Shown in pieces: positions 8,760-16,737 of a stretch of 64,000 nucleotides of DNA. The translations under genes were made by a program, and so were the position numbers. The notes beneath the pieces were generated by a model. The model saw only the letters and a list, made by a program, of their open reading frames with translations, was not told the DNA's origin and ran no database searches. The stretch's first letter is position 1. Each line of letters starts with the position of its first letter. This DNA is from Thermohalobaculum sp039822785. GTDB taxonomy: Bacteria; Pseudomonadota; Alphaproteobacteria; Rhodobacterales; Rhodobacteraceae. Location of the stretch: the NCBI GenBank assembly GCA_039822785.1, contig JBCBMO010000002.1, forward strand, positions 62,001 to 126,000, in the 5' to 3' direction.

Positions 8760-9011
8760 CTACAGCATTTCCTTATCCAGGCTCAGATCCGCCACGAGGC
8801 GCTTGAGCTCGCTGTTCTCATCCTCGAGCAGCTTGAGCCGCCGGATCTCGGCCACGCCCATCCCGGCGTAGACCTTCTTCCAGCGATAGAAAGTGGCGTC
8901 CGACACGCCCGTCTTGCGGCAGATCTCGCCTACCGGCGTTCCACCCTCCGCCTGCCTCAGGGCAAAGGCAATCTGCTCGTCGGTGAACCGTTTCTTCGGC
9001 ATCCTGGGCAC
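8760..9011 (-). CDS. IS3-family transposase OrfA (HTH_Tnp_1)
   Basis: An 83-residue helix-turn-helix protein: KRFTDEQIAFALRQAEGGTP, then CRKTGVSDATFYRWKKVYAG, then a leucine-rich coiled region ENSELKRLVADLSLDKEML. This is the normal complete OrfA of an IS3-family element, which binds the terminal repeats and supplies the N terminus of the OrfAB fusion made by frameshifting. With OrfB broken downstream it is probably functionless. It is the reference copy for the relic at 3700-4003. Confidence 0.88.
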   Translation of the reverse strand: MPRMPKKRFTDEQIAFALRQAEGGTPVGEICRKTGVSDATFYRWKKVYAGMGVAEIRRLKLLEDENSELKRLVADLSLDKEML

Positions 9012-9040
9012 TCCTCTTTCTCAGGATCATGCCCGAAAAC

Positions 9041-9077
9041 TCGCATTCAGATCGGATCAGTTCCGAGGGTCAGGACC
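9041..9077 (-). repeat. IS3 element end, copy 1 of an inverted pair
   Basis: Reverse-complemented, this 37-bp segment matches 9779-9815 at 34 of 37 positions (core GATCCGATCTGAATGCGA). It lies between the OrfA start at 9011 and the truncated second IS3 copy, so it is read as the outer end of the first element. Confidence 0.65.
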
Positions 9078-9767
9078 CAAGTCATACGACCAGACGTGGT
9101 TGCGCCGTTCCGGTCGCAGGCGGAAGCAGGATCCGTCATTGAGCCAGAGCCGGCCCCTTCTTGGCTGTTTCATCGGCACTTTCAGCCCCGCACGCCGCCA
9201 GAGCCTCTCGATCCGGCGGTCGCTGACTGCCCAGCCCGTCTCGCGCAGGAGTGCGGCGATCCGGCGATAGCCATAGCGACCGTACCGCTTCGCCAGTTCG
9301 ATCATGTCCTCGACCAGGCGCCCTTCGTCTTCCCGGCCTCTAGGCCCATGGCGTTGCGTCGATTTGTTCTGTCGGAGCGTACGGCAGGCGCGGCGCTCGC
9401 TCACGCCAAGCGGTTTCCGCACGCTCTCAATGCACCTACGGCGGCACGCGGGGCTCAGAGGTTTCCCTTGGCGGCCTCCGCCAGGATCAGCTTGTCCAGC
9501 GTGAGATCTGCGACGGCTTTGCGCAGCCGCTCGCTCGCCATCGGGCTTGAACCAATGGCGCCTTCAATGGCTCGCCCTTCTGGAGCTGCTTGAGCTCGCG
9601 GAGCTGCTCGGTGCGCATGCCCCCGTACTTCTTGCGCCACCGACAGAAGGTCAGTTCAGAGACGCCGATCTGCCGGATCGCCTCCGACCTGCTCATGCCC
9701 TGCCCATGCTGCACCTCAACTGGCGCAGCTTGGTCACGATCTCGTCCGGCTTGTGTCGCTTGCTCAT
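9070..9767 (-). pseudogene. second IS3-family element: frameshifted OrfA and 3'-truncated OrfB
   Basis: OrfA starts at 9767 with MSKRHKPDEIVTKLRQ, then loses one base (CGCCAGTTGAGG where CGCCAGGTTGAGG is expected) and shifts again after RELKQLQKG, ending in LTLDKLILAEAAKGNL near 9455. OrfB reads openly from about 9460 (LSPACRRRCIESVRKPLGVS, then GRYGYRRIAALLRETGWAVS and RGRLWLNDGSCFRLRPE) but stops being transposase right after NHVWSYD at about 9077, before the catalytic core. This is a different IS3 subtype from the neighbour at 7975-9077, which probably inserted into it. Confidence 0.82.
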
Positions 9768-9778
9768 CTACGGGTCCA

Positions 9779-9815
9779 GGTCCTGACGCTAGGAACGGAT
9801 CCGATCTGAATGCGA
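9779..9815 (+). repeat. solo IS3 element end, inverted copy of 9041-9077
   Basis: GGTCCTGACGCTAGGAAC followed by GGATCCGATCTGAATGCGA repeats the element end at 9041-9077 in opposite orientation, with three mismatches in 37. No transposase follows to the right, so it is a stranded remnant of another copy. Confidence 0.6.
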
Positions 9816-9903
9816 TCTTTCCACCATGAATCCGTGTTCAGGGGCCGGCCATGGCGTGCCGTGAGCGCCTCTGCCACCATCATGCTCGCCCCCGCTCTTC
9901 CGC

Positions 9904-12396
9904 TCAGAACAACAGGCGACCGCGGATGCCAAAGCGGCGCGGGGGGCCGGTTTCGCCGTGGCGCGGTTCGCCGAACAGGCTGGCGGAGACAGCGGAGGTC
10001 TCGCCGGTCTGATAGGTCTCGTCGAACAGGTTCTCGGCGAAGAGCTCGACTTCGTAGCGCTCTGCGCGCAGACCGGTTCTGAGATTGACAATGTTGCGCT
10101 CGCCGAAGCTCTCGCCCGCCACGATGCTGTCGCCGATCCCGTTAAAGAAATCGCTCGTGTAGCTGTACTCGCCGCGGATGAAGAGATCGGCGGTGTCCTT
10201 GAGGACGGGAAAGGCATAGTCGGCGGTCACACCAAGCGTGTGCACCGGCGCATTCGGCAGCCGTTCGCCCGTGATGTCCCCCACCAGAGAGTCCTCGAAC
10301 TCGACGAACTTCGTCTTTGCCAGGCCGTAGTCGACGGCGAGGACAAGCCCATCGATCGGATTGGCCTGTAGCGAGATTTCGGCGCCGATGCTGCGGGCCT
10401 TGGCCGCGTTCTCGATCACCGAGATGAGCAGGCCCACAGTCGGGACATTCGCGAAGACTTGAAGGTCGTCGTAGAAGGTGGCAAAGCCGCTGCCGTTCAC
10501 GCTCAGCCGCCCGTCGAGCCAGGTGGAGCGAAAGCCGCCCTCGTAGTTGATCGCCCGCTCCTCGTCGAAGGTCGTCAGCTCCGGCGTGGCATTGGCATTG
10601 AAACCGCCCGAGCGGTAGCCGGTGGAGATTGAGACATAGGTGCTGAAGTCCTCGGTCCAGCCGTAGGTCACGCTGCCCTTTGGCGAGATCCCCGTGAAGG
10701 TCTCCTCTCCCGAGAAGGCGAAGCTTGGCGGGAAGACGAGGCCGACATTGCCGGTCGTGACGTCTGCCGGGCTGTCGAGCGTCACCCGATCGAAGTTGAA
10801 GCGTGCGCCGGCGCCGAGTTCAAGGCGCTTGATCGGCTCGAAGATCACGTCGCCAAAGACGGCGAAGTTGGTGACGCTGCTGTCGCTGCTGCTGGTGCTG
10901 GTGCCGACGATGGGAAAGGGCAGGATGGGCACGGTGGGTGGGCTGAAGTCCTCGCCCGTGATCGTGGTCGCCGACGTCTCGTCGCGATTGAAGCTGAAAT
11001 TCGTGCCGACGATGAAACTGGTGGTGCCGAGCACGGGCAACGTGAAGTCATCCGAGGCGAAGCGGAACTCCTGCGCGATCGATCGGGTCTCGGCGTCGGC
11101 GTCGGCAGTCAAGGCGTCGAAGCGGGAGACGTCGGTATCGCCAAACCCGCTATCATCGATATAGAACAACGAGGTCAGCGAGGTCACCGTCCCCACGCTC
11201 AGATCATAGTCGGCGCGCAGCGAGGTGAGGACACGGTTGACGGTGCTGTCGCCTTCCTCGTTGGGCAGATAGATGAGGTCGCCGCGGGAGATCCCCTCTT
11301 CGACCGCGACGTTGGAATCCACGAAATTGTTGCGCTCATAGGCGCCGCTCCAATCGAGCGTCAGGCGATCGGTCGGCTGCGAGCGCAGCGCGAGGCGCAC
11401 GCCGAAATCGCTGGTATCGAGGCCCTGATCCTCGCTCAGGTTGGGCGTATCGATGAAGCCGTTGGCGGCCTGGGCGAAGAAGGAGAGCCGTCCGTTCAAC
11501 AGGTCGTCGTCGAGCAGCGCACCGTTCACGACCCCGCGCACGCGCCCGTCGGGGAAACTGCCCACCTCCGCCTCCAGGCTGGCTTCGAAGTCGGCAGTCG
11601 GCTTGCGGGTGACGTAGTTGATGGCCCCCCCGATCGCGCCGCGCCCGAAAGTGGTGCCCTGCGGCCCGTAGAGTACCTCGACACGCTCCAGGTCGAAGAG
11701 GCTCGGATCGAGGCCGGTGGAGCGCCCGGTCGGATTGATGATCACCTCATCGATGTAGACGCCGTTCGTGGGCCCGGTGCTGCTCGCGCCGATGAGGTTC
11801 GAGAGACCGCGGATCGACAGCTGCGCATCCGTGGGTGTGCCGCCCTCGACCGTGTTCACGTTCGGTGTCCGAAGGATGAGGCTGTTCAGGTCCCTGATGT
11901 TGGAGCGTTCGAGCTCCTCGCCCGGCAGCACGAAGACCGAGCCGGGCACGTTCTGTAGCGCCTCCTCGAAGCGCCGCGCCGTGACGGTTATCTCGTTCAT
12001 GCGGATCGCGCCCCCGGCGTCCGACCCACTGTCTGCCTGAGCCTGCTGGATCGTCACCGCGTTGGTGCCGGCGAAGCTGTGCCGCAGACCCGTACCGGCC
12101 AGGAGCTGCGCGAGGGCGTCTTCCGTCGTGAAGGCCCCGTCGAGCGCCTGGGCGGTTCTCCCCTCTGCCAAGGCCGGGTCGTAGGACAGGGTGATCCCGG
12201 CCTCGCGCGCAAAGCGGTTCAGGCGATCCTCCAGCGGCCCGGCAGGGATCGTGTAGACGCGTTCGCCGAGCGCTTGCGCCGCCGCCCGCGGCGGGTCCAT
12301 CGCGGTGACGGCAAAAGGAAGGGCGCCGGCAACCAAGGCGATGGCGGCGTGGCGGCCGAGGTGGCGCAGCGCGTCAGCGGTATGTGAACGGCCCAT
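9904..12396 (-). CDS. TonB-dependent outer-membrane receptor with STN signalling domain (FecA-type)
   Basis: An 830-residue outer-membrane receptor. After an N-terminal signal (alanine-rich, ending near AAAQA, residue 41) comes a secretin/TonB short N-terminal domain (about 45-110; YTIPAGPLEDRLNRFAREAG), as in transducers that talk to a FecR anti-sigma factor. The plug (about 130-250) has ARRFEEALQNVPGSVFVLPG, the RVEVLYGPQGTTFGRGAIGG box and INYVTRKP. The rest is a 22-strand barrel ending in the expected terminal Phe. The ATG at 12396 has GGAGAAG upstream. It is the last gene of a fecI-fecR-receptor cassette; the ligand, likely a ferric siderophore or another chelate, is not visible. Confidence 0.93.
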   Translation of the reverse strand: MGRSHTADALRHLGRHAAIALVAGALPFAVTAMDPPRAAAQALGERVYTIPAGPLEDRLNRFAREAGITLSYDPALAEGRTAQALDGAFTTEDALAQLLAGTGLRHSFAGTNAVTIQQAQADSGSDAGGAIRMNEITVTARRFEEALQNVPGSVFVLPGEELERSNIRDLNSLILRTPNVNTVEGGTPTDAQLSIRGLSNLIGASSTGPTNGVYIDEVIINPTGRSTGLDPSLFDLERVEVLYGPQGTTFGRGAIGGAINYVTRKPTADFEASLEAEVGSFPDGRVRGVVNGALLDDDLLNGRLSFFAQAANGFIDTPNLSEDQGLDTSDFGVRLALRSQPTDRLTLDWSGAYERNNFVDSNVAVEEGISRGDLIYLPNEEGDSTVNRVLTSLRADYDLSVGTVTSLTSLFYIDDSGFGDTDVSRFDALTADADAETRSIAQEFRFASDDFTLPVLGTTSFIVGTNFSFNRDETSATTITGEDFSPPTVPILPFPIVGTSTSSSDSSVTNFAVFGDVIFEPIKRLELGAGARFNFDRVTLDSPADVTTGNVGLVFPPSFAFSGEETFTGISPKGSVTYGWTEDFSTYVSISTGYRSGGFNANATPELTTFDEERAINYEGGFRSTWLDGRLSVNGSGFATFYDDLQVFANVPTVGLLISVIENAAKARSIGAEISLQANPIDGLVLAVDYGLAKTKFVEFEDSLVGDITGERLPNAPVHTLGVTADYAFPVLKDTADLFIRGEYSYTSDFFNGIGDSIVAGESFGERNIVNLRTGLRAERYEVELFAENLFDETYQTGETSAVSASLFGEPRHGETGPPRRFGIRGRLLF

Positions 12397-12477
12397 TAGA
12401 GCTTCTCCTGATCCTGTCCCAAGACAGGGCCGGGCGAGACGGAGAAACCCGTAAGACTTTTTCGCGGTGGCGCGCGC

Positions 12478-13443
12478 TCAGGCCGCGCGAATGATCGTCA
12501 GATACGGGGTGATCGCCGTGACGCTCACGGGCAGGCTCGCCTCCAGGGCGCTGAGCGCATCGTCGATGGAATCGAGGCGATAGACGCCGGAGACCGCAAG
12601 GCCCGCGGCATCGTCCGTGACATGGATGAGGCCGACCCGATAGCGGGCAAGCTCGGCCACCACGTCGCCGAGGCGCATGCGCTTGACCACCAGCAGCCCC
12701 TCCAGCCATGCGCCCGGGTCAAGACGATCGAACAGGGGATCGAGCGTGAGGCGTCGCTCTGAGACAAGCCACGACTGGCTGGTATGCGCGGTGCGCGTGG
12801 CACTGCCTGTAGGCCGCATCACGACCGATCCGTCGAGGACAGACAGACGCGTCGCTGTCCCTAGGTCGCGCAACAGAAACCGCGCGCGCGCGGGCGCGAA
12901 GGCGCCATGGGCCGTCTCGACCGTGACCGGCTGGGGCGCCGCACCCGATGCCGTGGTCACATGGATCTCGCCCCGGCGCAGATGCACGACGCTGCGATTG
13001 ACATCGAGGATCGTGTCGGTGTTGAGCCGGATCTGCGCGCCATCCGGCAGATCGATGCGCGCTTTCTCACCCACAGCGGTTGAGTGATCCGCCCAGAGCC
13101 GACGTGCCATGTGTGTATGCGCGCCGCCCCATGCCAAACCGCCGCCGATGGCGGCCCAGCCCAGGGTCTTCAACGCGCGCCGCCGCCCCAGCCGCTGATG
13201 CGCGCGATCGAGCGTCGCGGTGGCAATCGCCCGGTCGCCCGGGGCGAGGCCTTCGAAATCCCCTTCGATCGCCATCAGGCGCTGCCAGACGGCCTCACGC
13301 GCGGGATCCGAGGTTCGCCAGCGCGCCAGAGCCTCGAGGTCCGACCCCTTGACCGATCCCGAGCGCAGCCGGACCAGCCAGCCTGTCGCCTCATCGATGA
13401 TGGCGTCATTCGCTGCGGGGGTGTCGTGGGTGCCGTCGGTCAT
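12478..13443 (-). CDS. fecR: FecR-type anti-sigma factor
   Basis: A 321-residue inner-membrane anti-sigma regulator. The cytoplasmic N terminus has the DUF4880 block ATGWLVRLRSGSVKGSDLEA and RTSDPAREAVWQRLMAIEGD; a short hydrophobic segment near residues 93-110 (LKTLGWAAIGGGLAWGGA) is the membrane anchor; the periplasmic FecR domain includes TAVGEKARIDLPDGAQIRLN and LRRGEIHVTT, and the C-terminal part forms the STN-binding region. It lies between the sigma factor and its receptor gene and should transmit ligand binding to the sigma factor. Confidence 0.92.
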   Translation of the reverse strand: MTDGTHDTPAANDAIIDEATGWLVRLRSGSVKGSDLEALARWRTSDPAREAVWQRLMAIEGDFEGLAPGDRAIATATLDRAHQRLGRRRALKTLGWAAIGGGLAWGGAHTHMARRLWADHSTAVGEKARIDLPDGAQIRLNTDTILDVNRSVVHLRRGEIHVTTASGAAPQPVTVETAHGAFAPARARFLLRDLGTATRLSVLDGSVVMRPTGSATRTAHTSQSWLVSERRLTLDPLFDRLDPGAWLEGLLVVKRMRLGDVVAELARYRVGLIHVTDDAAGLAVSGVYRLDSIDDALSALEASLPVSVTAITPYLTIIRAA

Positions 13444-13495
13444 GGCTGCTCCTGGCGCAGATCCGGCGGGCGTTCAGGGCGCCGTCAGCACGGCG

Positions 13496-13984
13496 TCACT
13501 GCCCATAGCGGATGCTGTAGCAGTGGCGGATCGCACCGCCCATGTCCTTCTCCACCGTGCTCAGCGAGACGCCGAGACGCTCGGCAATCTCGCGATAGCC
13601 AAGGCCTTCCAGGCGAGACATCAGGAAGGCGGCGCGGGCGCGGGCGGGCAAGCCATCGAGCATCGCCTCGATCCTGACGAGCGTCTCGATGGTGAGTGCG
13701 CGCTCCTCCTCGGACGGCATGACCCCGGCATCGAACGATGCCAAGACCTCAAGATAGGCGCGCTCGACATCGCGGTGGCGGATGAAATCGACGGCGAGGC
13801 CATGGGCGACCCGGCGCAAGTAAGCCCGCGGCTGGCGCACGGAGACCGGGTCCACCCTGCGCAGCAGACGCAGGAAGGTGTCCTGCGCCAGATCGGCCGC
13901 GCCCTCCGGACAGTCCACGCGCTGGCGCAGCCAGGCGATCAGCCACCCGCGATGATGGCGATAGAGCTCAATGACATCAGGCAT
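13496..13984 (-). CDS. fecI: ECF sigma factor, FecI type
   Basis: A 162-residue extracytoplasmic-function sigma factor. Region 2 has LYRHHRGWLIAWLRQRVDCP and AADLAQDTFLRLLR (about 5-45), followed by PRAYLRRVAHGLAVDFIRHR; region 4 near 110-155 has ARAAFLMSRLEGLGYREIAE and a recognition helix LGVSLSTVEKDMG. This is the usual FecI-group layout. It starts the fecI-fecR-receptor cassette, 52 bp before fecR. Regulation is expected through FecR and the STN domain of the receptor, and often by iron through Fur; no Fur box was located. Confidence 0.93.
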   Translation of the reverse strand: MPDVIELYRHHRGWLIAWLRQRVDCPEGAADLAQDTFLRLLRRVDPVSVRQPRAYLRRVAHGLAVDFIRHRDVERAYLEVLASFDAGVMPSEEERALTIETLVRIEAMLDGLPARARAAFLMSRLEGLGYREIAERLGVSLSTVEKDMGGAIRHCYSIRYGQ

Positions 13985-14146
13985 CTATGCGGCTTCCCGC
14001 AGCAGCTGAATCGGCTGTCCCATGCCTTGGAAGAATGCCGTCTCGATACGGTCGGCAGTGTGATACGCCATGCATAAGACCCCGGTCCTGAAGCTGAGCG
14101 CCTGGCGACCGAGTTTGCTTGGCGTTGCCTACCAAGACTGCGGGTT

Positions 14147-14752
14147 TTACGTTGTGTTGCAACAGCATGACCGCCACGACGGGACGTCAGGGTACCGCGC
14201 TGTTCCCTTTCTGCACCGCAACAGGACAGCTCGAGGCGGGACCCTACTGTAGGGGAAACACACCCGCTCACGCCAAGACCGCGTCTCTCGCTCAACGCCC
14301 CGCAGGACGTCTGCGACGACGAGGACGACGCCGACCAGCGCCTCATGGTCCTGACCGCCGCAGACGAACATCGCATTCAGCACGGCGTCGGAGTGGCGGT
14401 CGCGGCGGACTGCGTGGAGGATGCTGCGAAAGTAGCGCTCTTCGGGCGTGATCCGGTGACGACAGCAGGGACAGTCGGGATTTATGAAGCCGAGATCGGC
14501 GCTTCGGCTCGACCGCAGGGTCTGAATGGCTGCAGCAAGCGCACAGGCGATGCCGACGCCGCGGCGGCCGAAGGCCTGCTGCGCGACCGCGAAGGCGCCA
14601 AGCCAGCTCTACCCTTCAGGGCGCGCAAAGGTGGCGAAGAAGCGCCGGACGATGTCCAGGATCACCCGCTCGCGCATGTCGAAGGGGTGATCGGCGACCA
14701 TGTCGCCCGTGGGATGGTCGGGAGAGGAAGGGGCATGCTCGATGCTCGCCAT
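14147..14752 (-). pseudogene. hypothetical protein gene interrupted by one in-frame amber codon
   Basis: Reading from ATG at 14752 (AGGGG 7 nt upstream) gives MASIEHAPSSPDHPTG, HPFDMRERVILDIVRRFFAT, FARPEG, then TAG at 14609-14611. The same frame continues without another stop through SWLGAFAVAQQAFGRRGVGI, SADLGFINPDCPCCRHRITP and a stretch ending near VVLVVADVLRG, stopping at TAA 14147. Both halves have the composition of a real protein and share one frame; the Cys-rich PDCPCC motif may bind metal. The last 50 residues are less convincing. One base change could explain the TAG. I do not recognise a named family. It could instead be two short genes, which is less likely. Confidence 0.6.
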
Positions 14753-15150
14753 GCGCAGGCCCCTGTTCACTATGAGGCGGAGAACCAGGCGGCGGCCTTT
14801 ACGGCGAGCTGGGTGCGAGCAGTTGATTTCGTCAACGCCGAGACCCAGTGAGTTTCGAACCACTACTTTCTGGCCGGCGGCCCGCCCTTCTGTCTCGGCC
14901 GCAACAGCGAGGCCCCACCTGAACCTCCTGCCCCGGCAAACTGAGACTGGTTCGCGCTGGTCTGCCAGCACCGCCATTGCGCATCGCGCCCTCTCGCCGC
15001 CAGACGTCGCTCAATGCGGCACTAACCCGGTACTGATCTCACGCAGCGCTAAGCCGCGCCGGTGGGCCATGTCGCAGGTTCTAGGTGAGACCGGAAACCA
15101 CAAAGGGCAGCGACGCTACACGACGCTGCACCAAGTTTCTTATGCATGAC
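14753..15150. other. intergenic stretch without a supported gene
   Basis: About 400 bp between the amber-interrupted gene and the small Tat-peptide gene. Frames here are short, Arg/Ser-rich and without ribosome-binding sites. No RNA gene or repeat was recognised. Confidence 0.5.
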
Positions 15151-15154
15151 AGTA

Positions 15155-15172
15155 GGCGCCGCACTGGGCGCC
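15155..15172 (-). terminator. GC hairpin just after the small Tat-peptide gene
   Basis: GGCGCC (15155-15160), a 6-nt loop and GGCGCC (15167-15172) form a stem 5 bp beyond the TGA of the 76-residue gene. No T tract follows, so termination strength is uncertain. Confidence 0.45.
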
Positions 15173-15177
15173 CTACG

Positions 15178-15408
15178 TCAGGTCCGTTGCAGGAACCGTT
15201 TCACAGCCCGCCGGATCACGACAAAGATCTTGCCGCCCTTCTTCCGACGCTTCTTGCCGCCACCCGGGCGACCGTAATGCGCCGCGGCCTCAGTCGGGAT
15301 CAAGCTCCCGCTCAGCAGCACCGCAGCGGCAGGGGGACCGGCACGTCGAGCCGACACCTTGAAAAATTCCCGCCGCGAAACCTTGCCTTCACCACCACTT
15401 TCGCTCAT
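15178..15408 (-). CDS. small basic peptide with twin-arginine signal
   Basis: A 76-residue protein. Residues 11-17 read SRREFFK, a near-perfect twin-arginine export motif; residues 23-43 are a weakly hydrophobic stretch ending TEAAA, a plausible signal-peptidase site. The predicted mature part (44-76) has 33 residues with 13 Lys/Arg and no acidic residue, in two blocks: a Gly/Lys/Arg patch (GGGKKRRKKGGK) and a basic amphipathic segment (IFVVIRRAVKRFLQRT). ATG at 15408 is preceded by TGGAG 8 nt upstream. It is divergent from the PqqD-HprK gene with 73 bp between starts. It matches no family I know. It may be a secreted cationic peptide, a peptide substrate of its neighbours, or a remnant of a larger Tat protein. 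Confidence 0.6.
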   Translation of the reverse strand: MSESGGEGKVSRREFFKVSARRAGPPAAAVLLSGSLIPTEAAAHYGRPGGGKKRRKKGGKIFVVIRRAVKRFLQRT

Positions 15409-15481
15409 CACACCACTCCAATATGACCTTGTAACTCGATATCAACGTAACGTCGGTCGGTCAACCATAGGGAGAGCGGCA

Positions 15482-16699
15482 TTGCCGCGGCAAGAACGTC
15501 ATTTTTCCCTAAGGGACCGCCTGTGTATCCGTGAGTTGGATTCCTACGGGCTTATTCTCAACGAAGATACCCAGAAGATCATATCCGTCGATCCAGTCTC
15601 CGCCTATATTTTCTGCTGTCTCGAAGAACGAATGCTCTTCTCGGAGATTATTGATTCACTAAAGACAGACCTCTCCTTTGATCACAATGAGGCTGTTCTA
15701 AGAGCAGAGGGTTTCCTGAACGTTTGTCACGAGCATTATCTGTTCGATGATGATGAAGCGGCGCCACCTCGACCTAGCCGGCCGTCAGTTGATAGCATCA
15801 ACTTGGGTCACAACCCAGGTTACGAAGCGTTAAGCGATCCTATCTTCGCAAGAGTTCTGGATACCCTCTTCAGAATAGAGATACCCAGAAATGACGTTCG
15901 CCGCCAACTTGAAGAGCTCTTAGAGAGCCGCCGCGCCGAGGCAGCTTCTGCCGACGTTCAGATTACAGTTTCGCAACTAGAAGATGCGTTGGTGCTGTCA
16001 GTTAACGGTGTTGAGAGTGAGCGCTTCGAAGACATCGATGAAGCCATCCCCTTCATCAAGAGCACCCTGAGCACGACAGCTATTAATCGCTATGACTTCG
16101 ACGCGTGCTTCCATGCCGCTGTTGTCGCAACGGGAACAGCGGCAATTCTGCTTCCCGGCCAGAGCGGGGCGGGAAAAAGCTGCTTGACGGTTGCCCTTAC
16201 GCATGCGGGCTTCAAGTGTATTACTGACGAGACGGCGATCCTGAACTTTCGTAATCTTGAAATTTGGGGCGTTCCCCTACCTTGCTGCGTGAAGAAGAGC
16301 GGCTGGGACTATACGGAACGTCGCTTCCCGGAGATCGCAACCGCGACGACTTACAAGCGCGTCGATGGCAAGGACGTTCGTTACATTGCCATTGCCGATC
16401 AGGATGCGGCCTCGCGTGGCTGGGGGACGGAGTTGATTGTCTTTCCGAACTTCAACCACGCCGGCGATGTCGGCATTCGCCAAATGCATCGGACGGAAGC
16501 ACTTGAACTCACCCTGAAGAACTGCATTGCCTTGAGGTCAGAATTGACACCTGCGGTTCTGGATCACCTAATCGTATGGATCAAACGAGCCGATGCCTTC
16601 AGAATTAGCTATGGACCTGATGACGATCCTGTCGCCATGGTGAAGAAGTTGATTGATCAGCGCCGGATCGTCACCAAAAACGAGCAGACCACAATTTGA
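15482..16699 (+). CDS. PqqD-like (RRE) domain fused to HprK-related kinase
   Basis: About 405 residues from the TTG at 15482, chosen because AGGGAGAG lies 5 nt upstream and because earlier starts would run into the divergent peptide gene. Residues 10-95 resemble PqqD peptide-recognition domains: RELDSYGLILNEDTQKIISV, YIFCCLEE, then EAVLRAEGFLNVCHEH. A linker leads to an HPr-kinase-like P-loop domain with AAILLPGQSGAGKS (about 220-233) and CITDETAILN. Such kinases phosphorylate Ser or other hydroxyl groups using ATP. Separate PqqD, HprK-related kinase and nucleotidyltransferase proteins are known as a gene set of unknown role, often near exopolysaccharide loci; HprK-like kinases also occur in some lasso-peptide clusters. 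Base composition is more AT-rich than the neighbours. Confidence 0.83.
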   Translation: MPRQERHFSLRDRLCIRELDSYGLILNEDTQKIISVDPVSAYIFCCLEERMLFSEIIDSLKTDLSFDHNEAVLRAEGFLNVCHEHYLFDDDEAAPPRPSRPSVDSINLGHNPGYEALSDPIFARVLDTLFRIEIPRNDVRRQLEELLESRRAEAASADVQITVSQLEDALVLSVNGVESERFEDIDEAIPFIKSTLSTTAINRYDFDACFHAAVVATGTAAILLPGQSGAGKSCLTVALTHAGFKCITDETAILNFRNLEIWGVPLPCCVKKSGWDYTERRFPEIATATTYKRVDGKDVRYIAIADQDAASRGWGTELIVFPNFNHAGDVGIRQMHRTEALELTLKNCIALRSELTPAVLDHLIVWIKRADAFRISYGPDDDPVAMVKKLIDQRRIVTKNEQTTI

Positions 16700-16729
16700 T
16701 TGCGCGATGCTGTCAGTCTATCGTATAGT
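16700..16729 (+). promoter_or_regulatory. candidate sigma-70-type promoter giving a leaderless transcript
   Basis: TTGCGC (16700-16705) and TATAGT (16724-16729) are separated by 18 bp and end 8 bp before the ATG at 16738. Initiation about 7-8 nt after the -10 box would fall at the start codon, which would explain why that ATG has no Shine-Dalgarno sequence. Confidence 0.4.
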
Positions 16730-16737
16730 GTCCTTTA

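Larger units (their letters stand above)
7975..9077 (-). mobile_element. IS3-family insertion sequence, degenerate
   Basis: An element with an intact OrfA (8760-9011) and a broken OrfB (about 7990-8757), transcribed on the minus strand. The right boundary is set at about 9077, where the OrfB frame of a second IS3 copy is cut off at a 37-bp sequence that recurs inverted at 9779-9815. The left boundary is approximate, just after the OrfB C terminus. No target duplication could be identified. Confidence 0.75.

Noticed and set aside
14609..14611. Pyrrolysine as explanation for the in-frame UAG
   Set aside because: No pyl genes are in the window, the protein is not a methylamine methyltransferase, and the MttB-family gene here has no UAG.
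14850..14885. A tRNA-like GGTTCGAAAC block on the minus strand
   Set aside because: No acceptor, D or anticodon stems can be formed around it.
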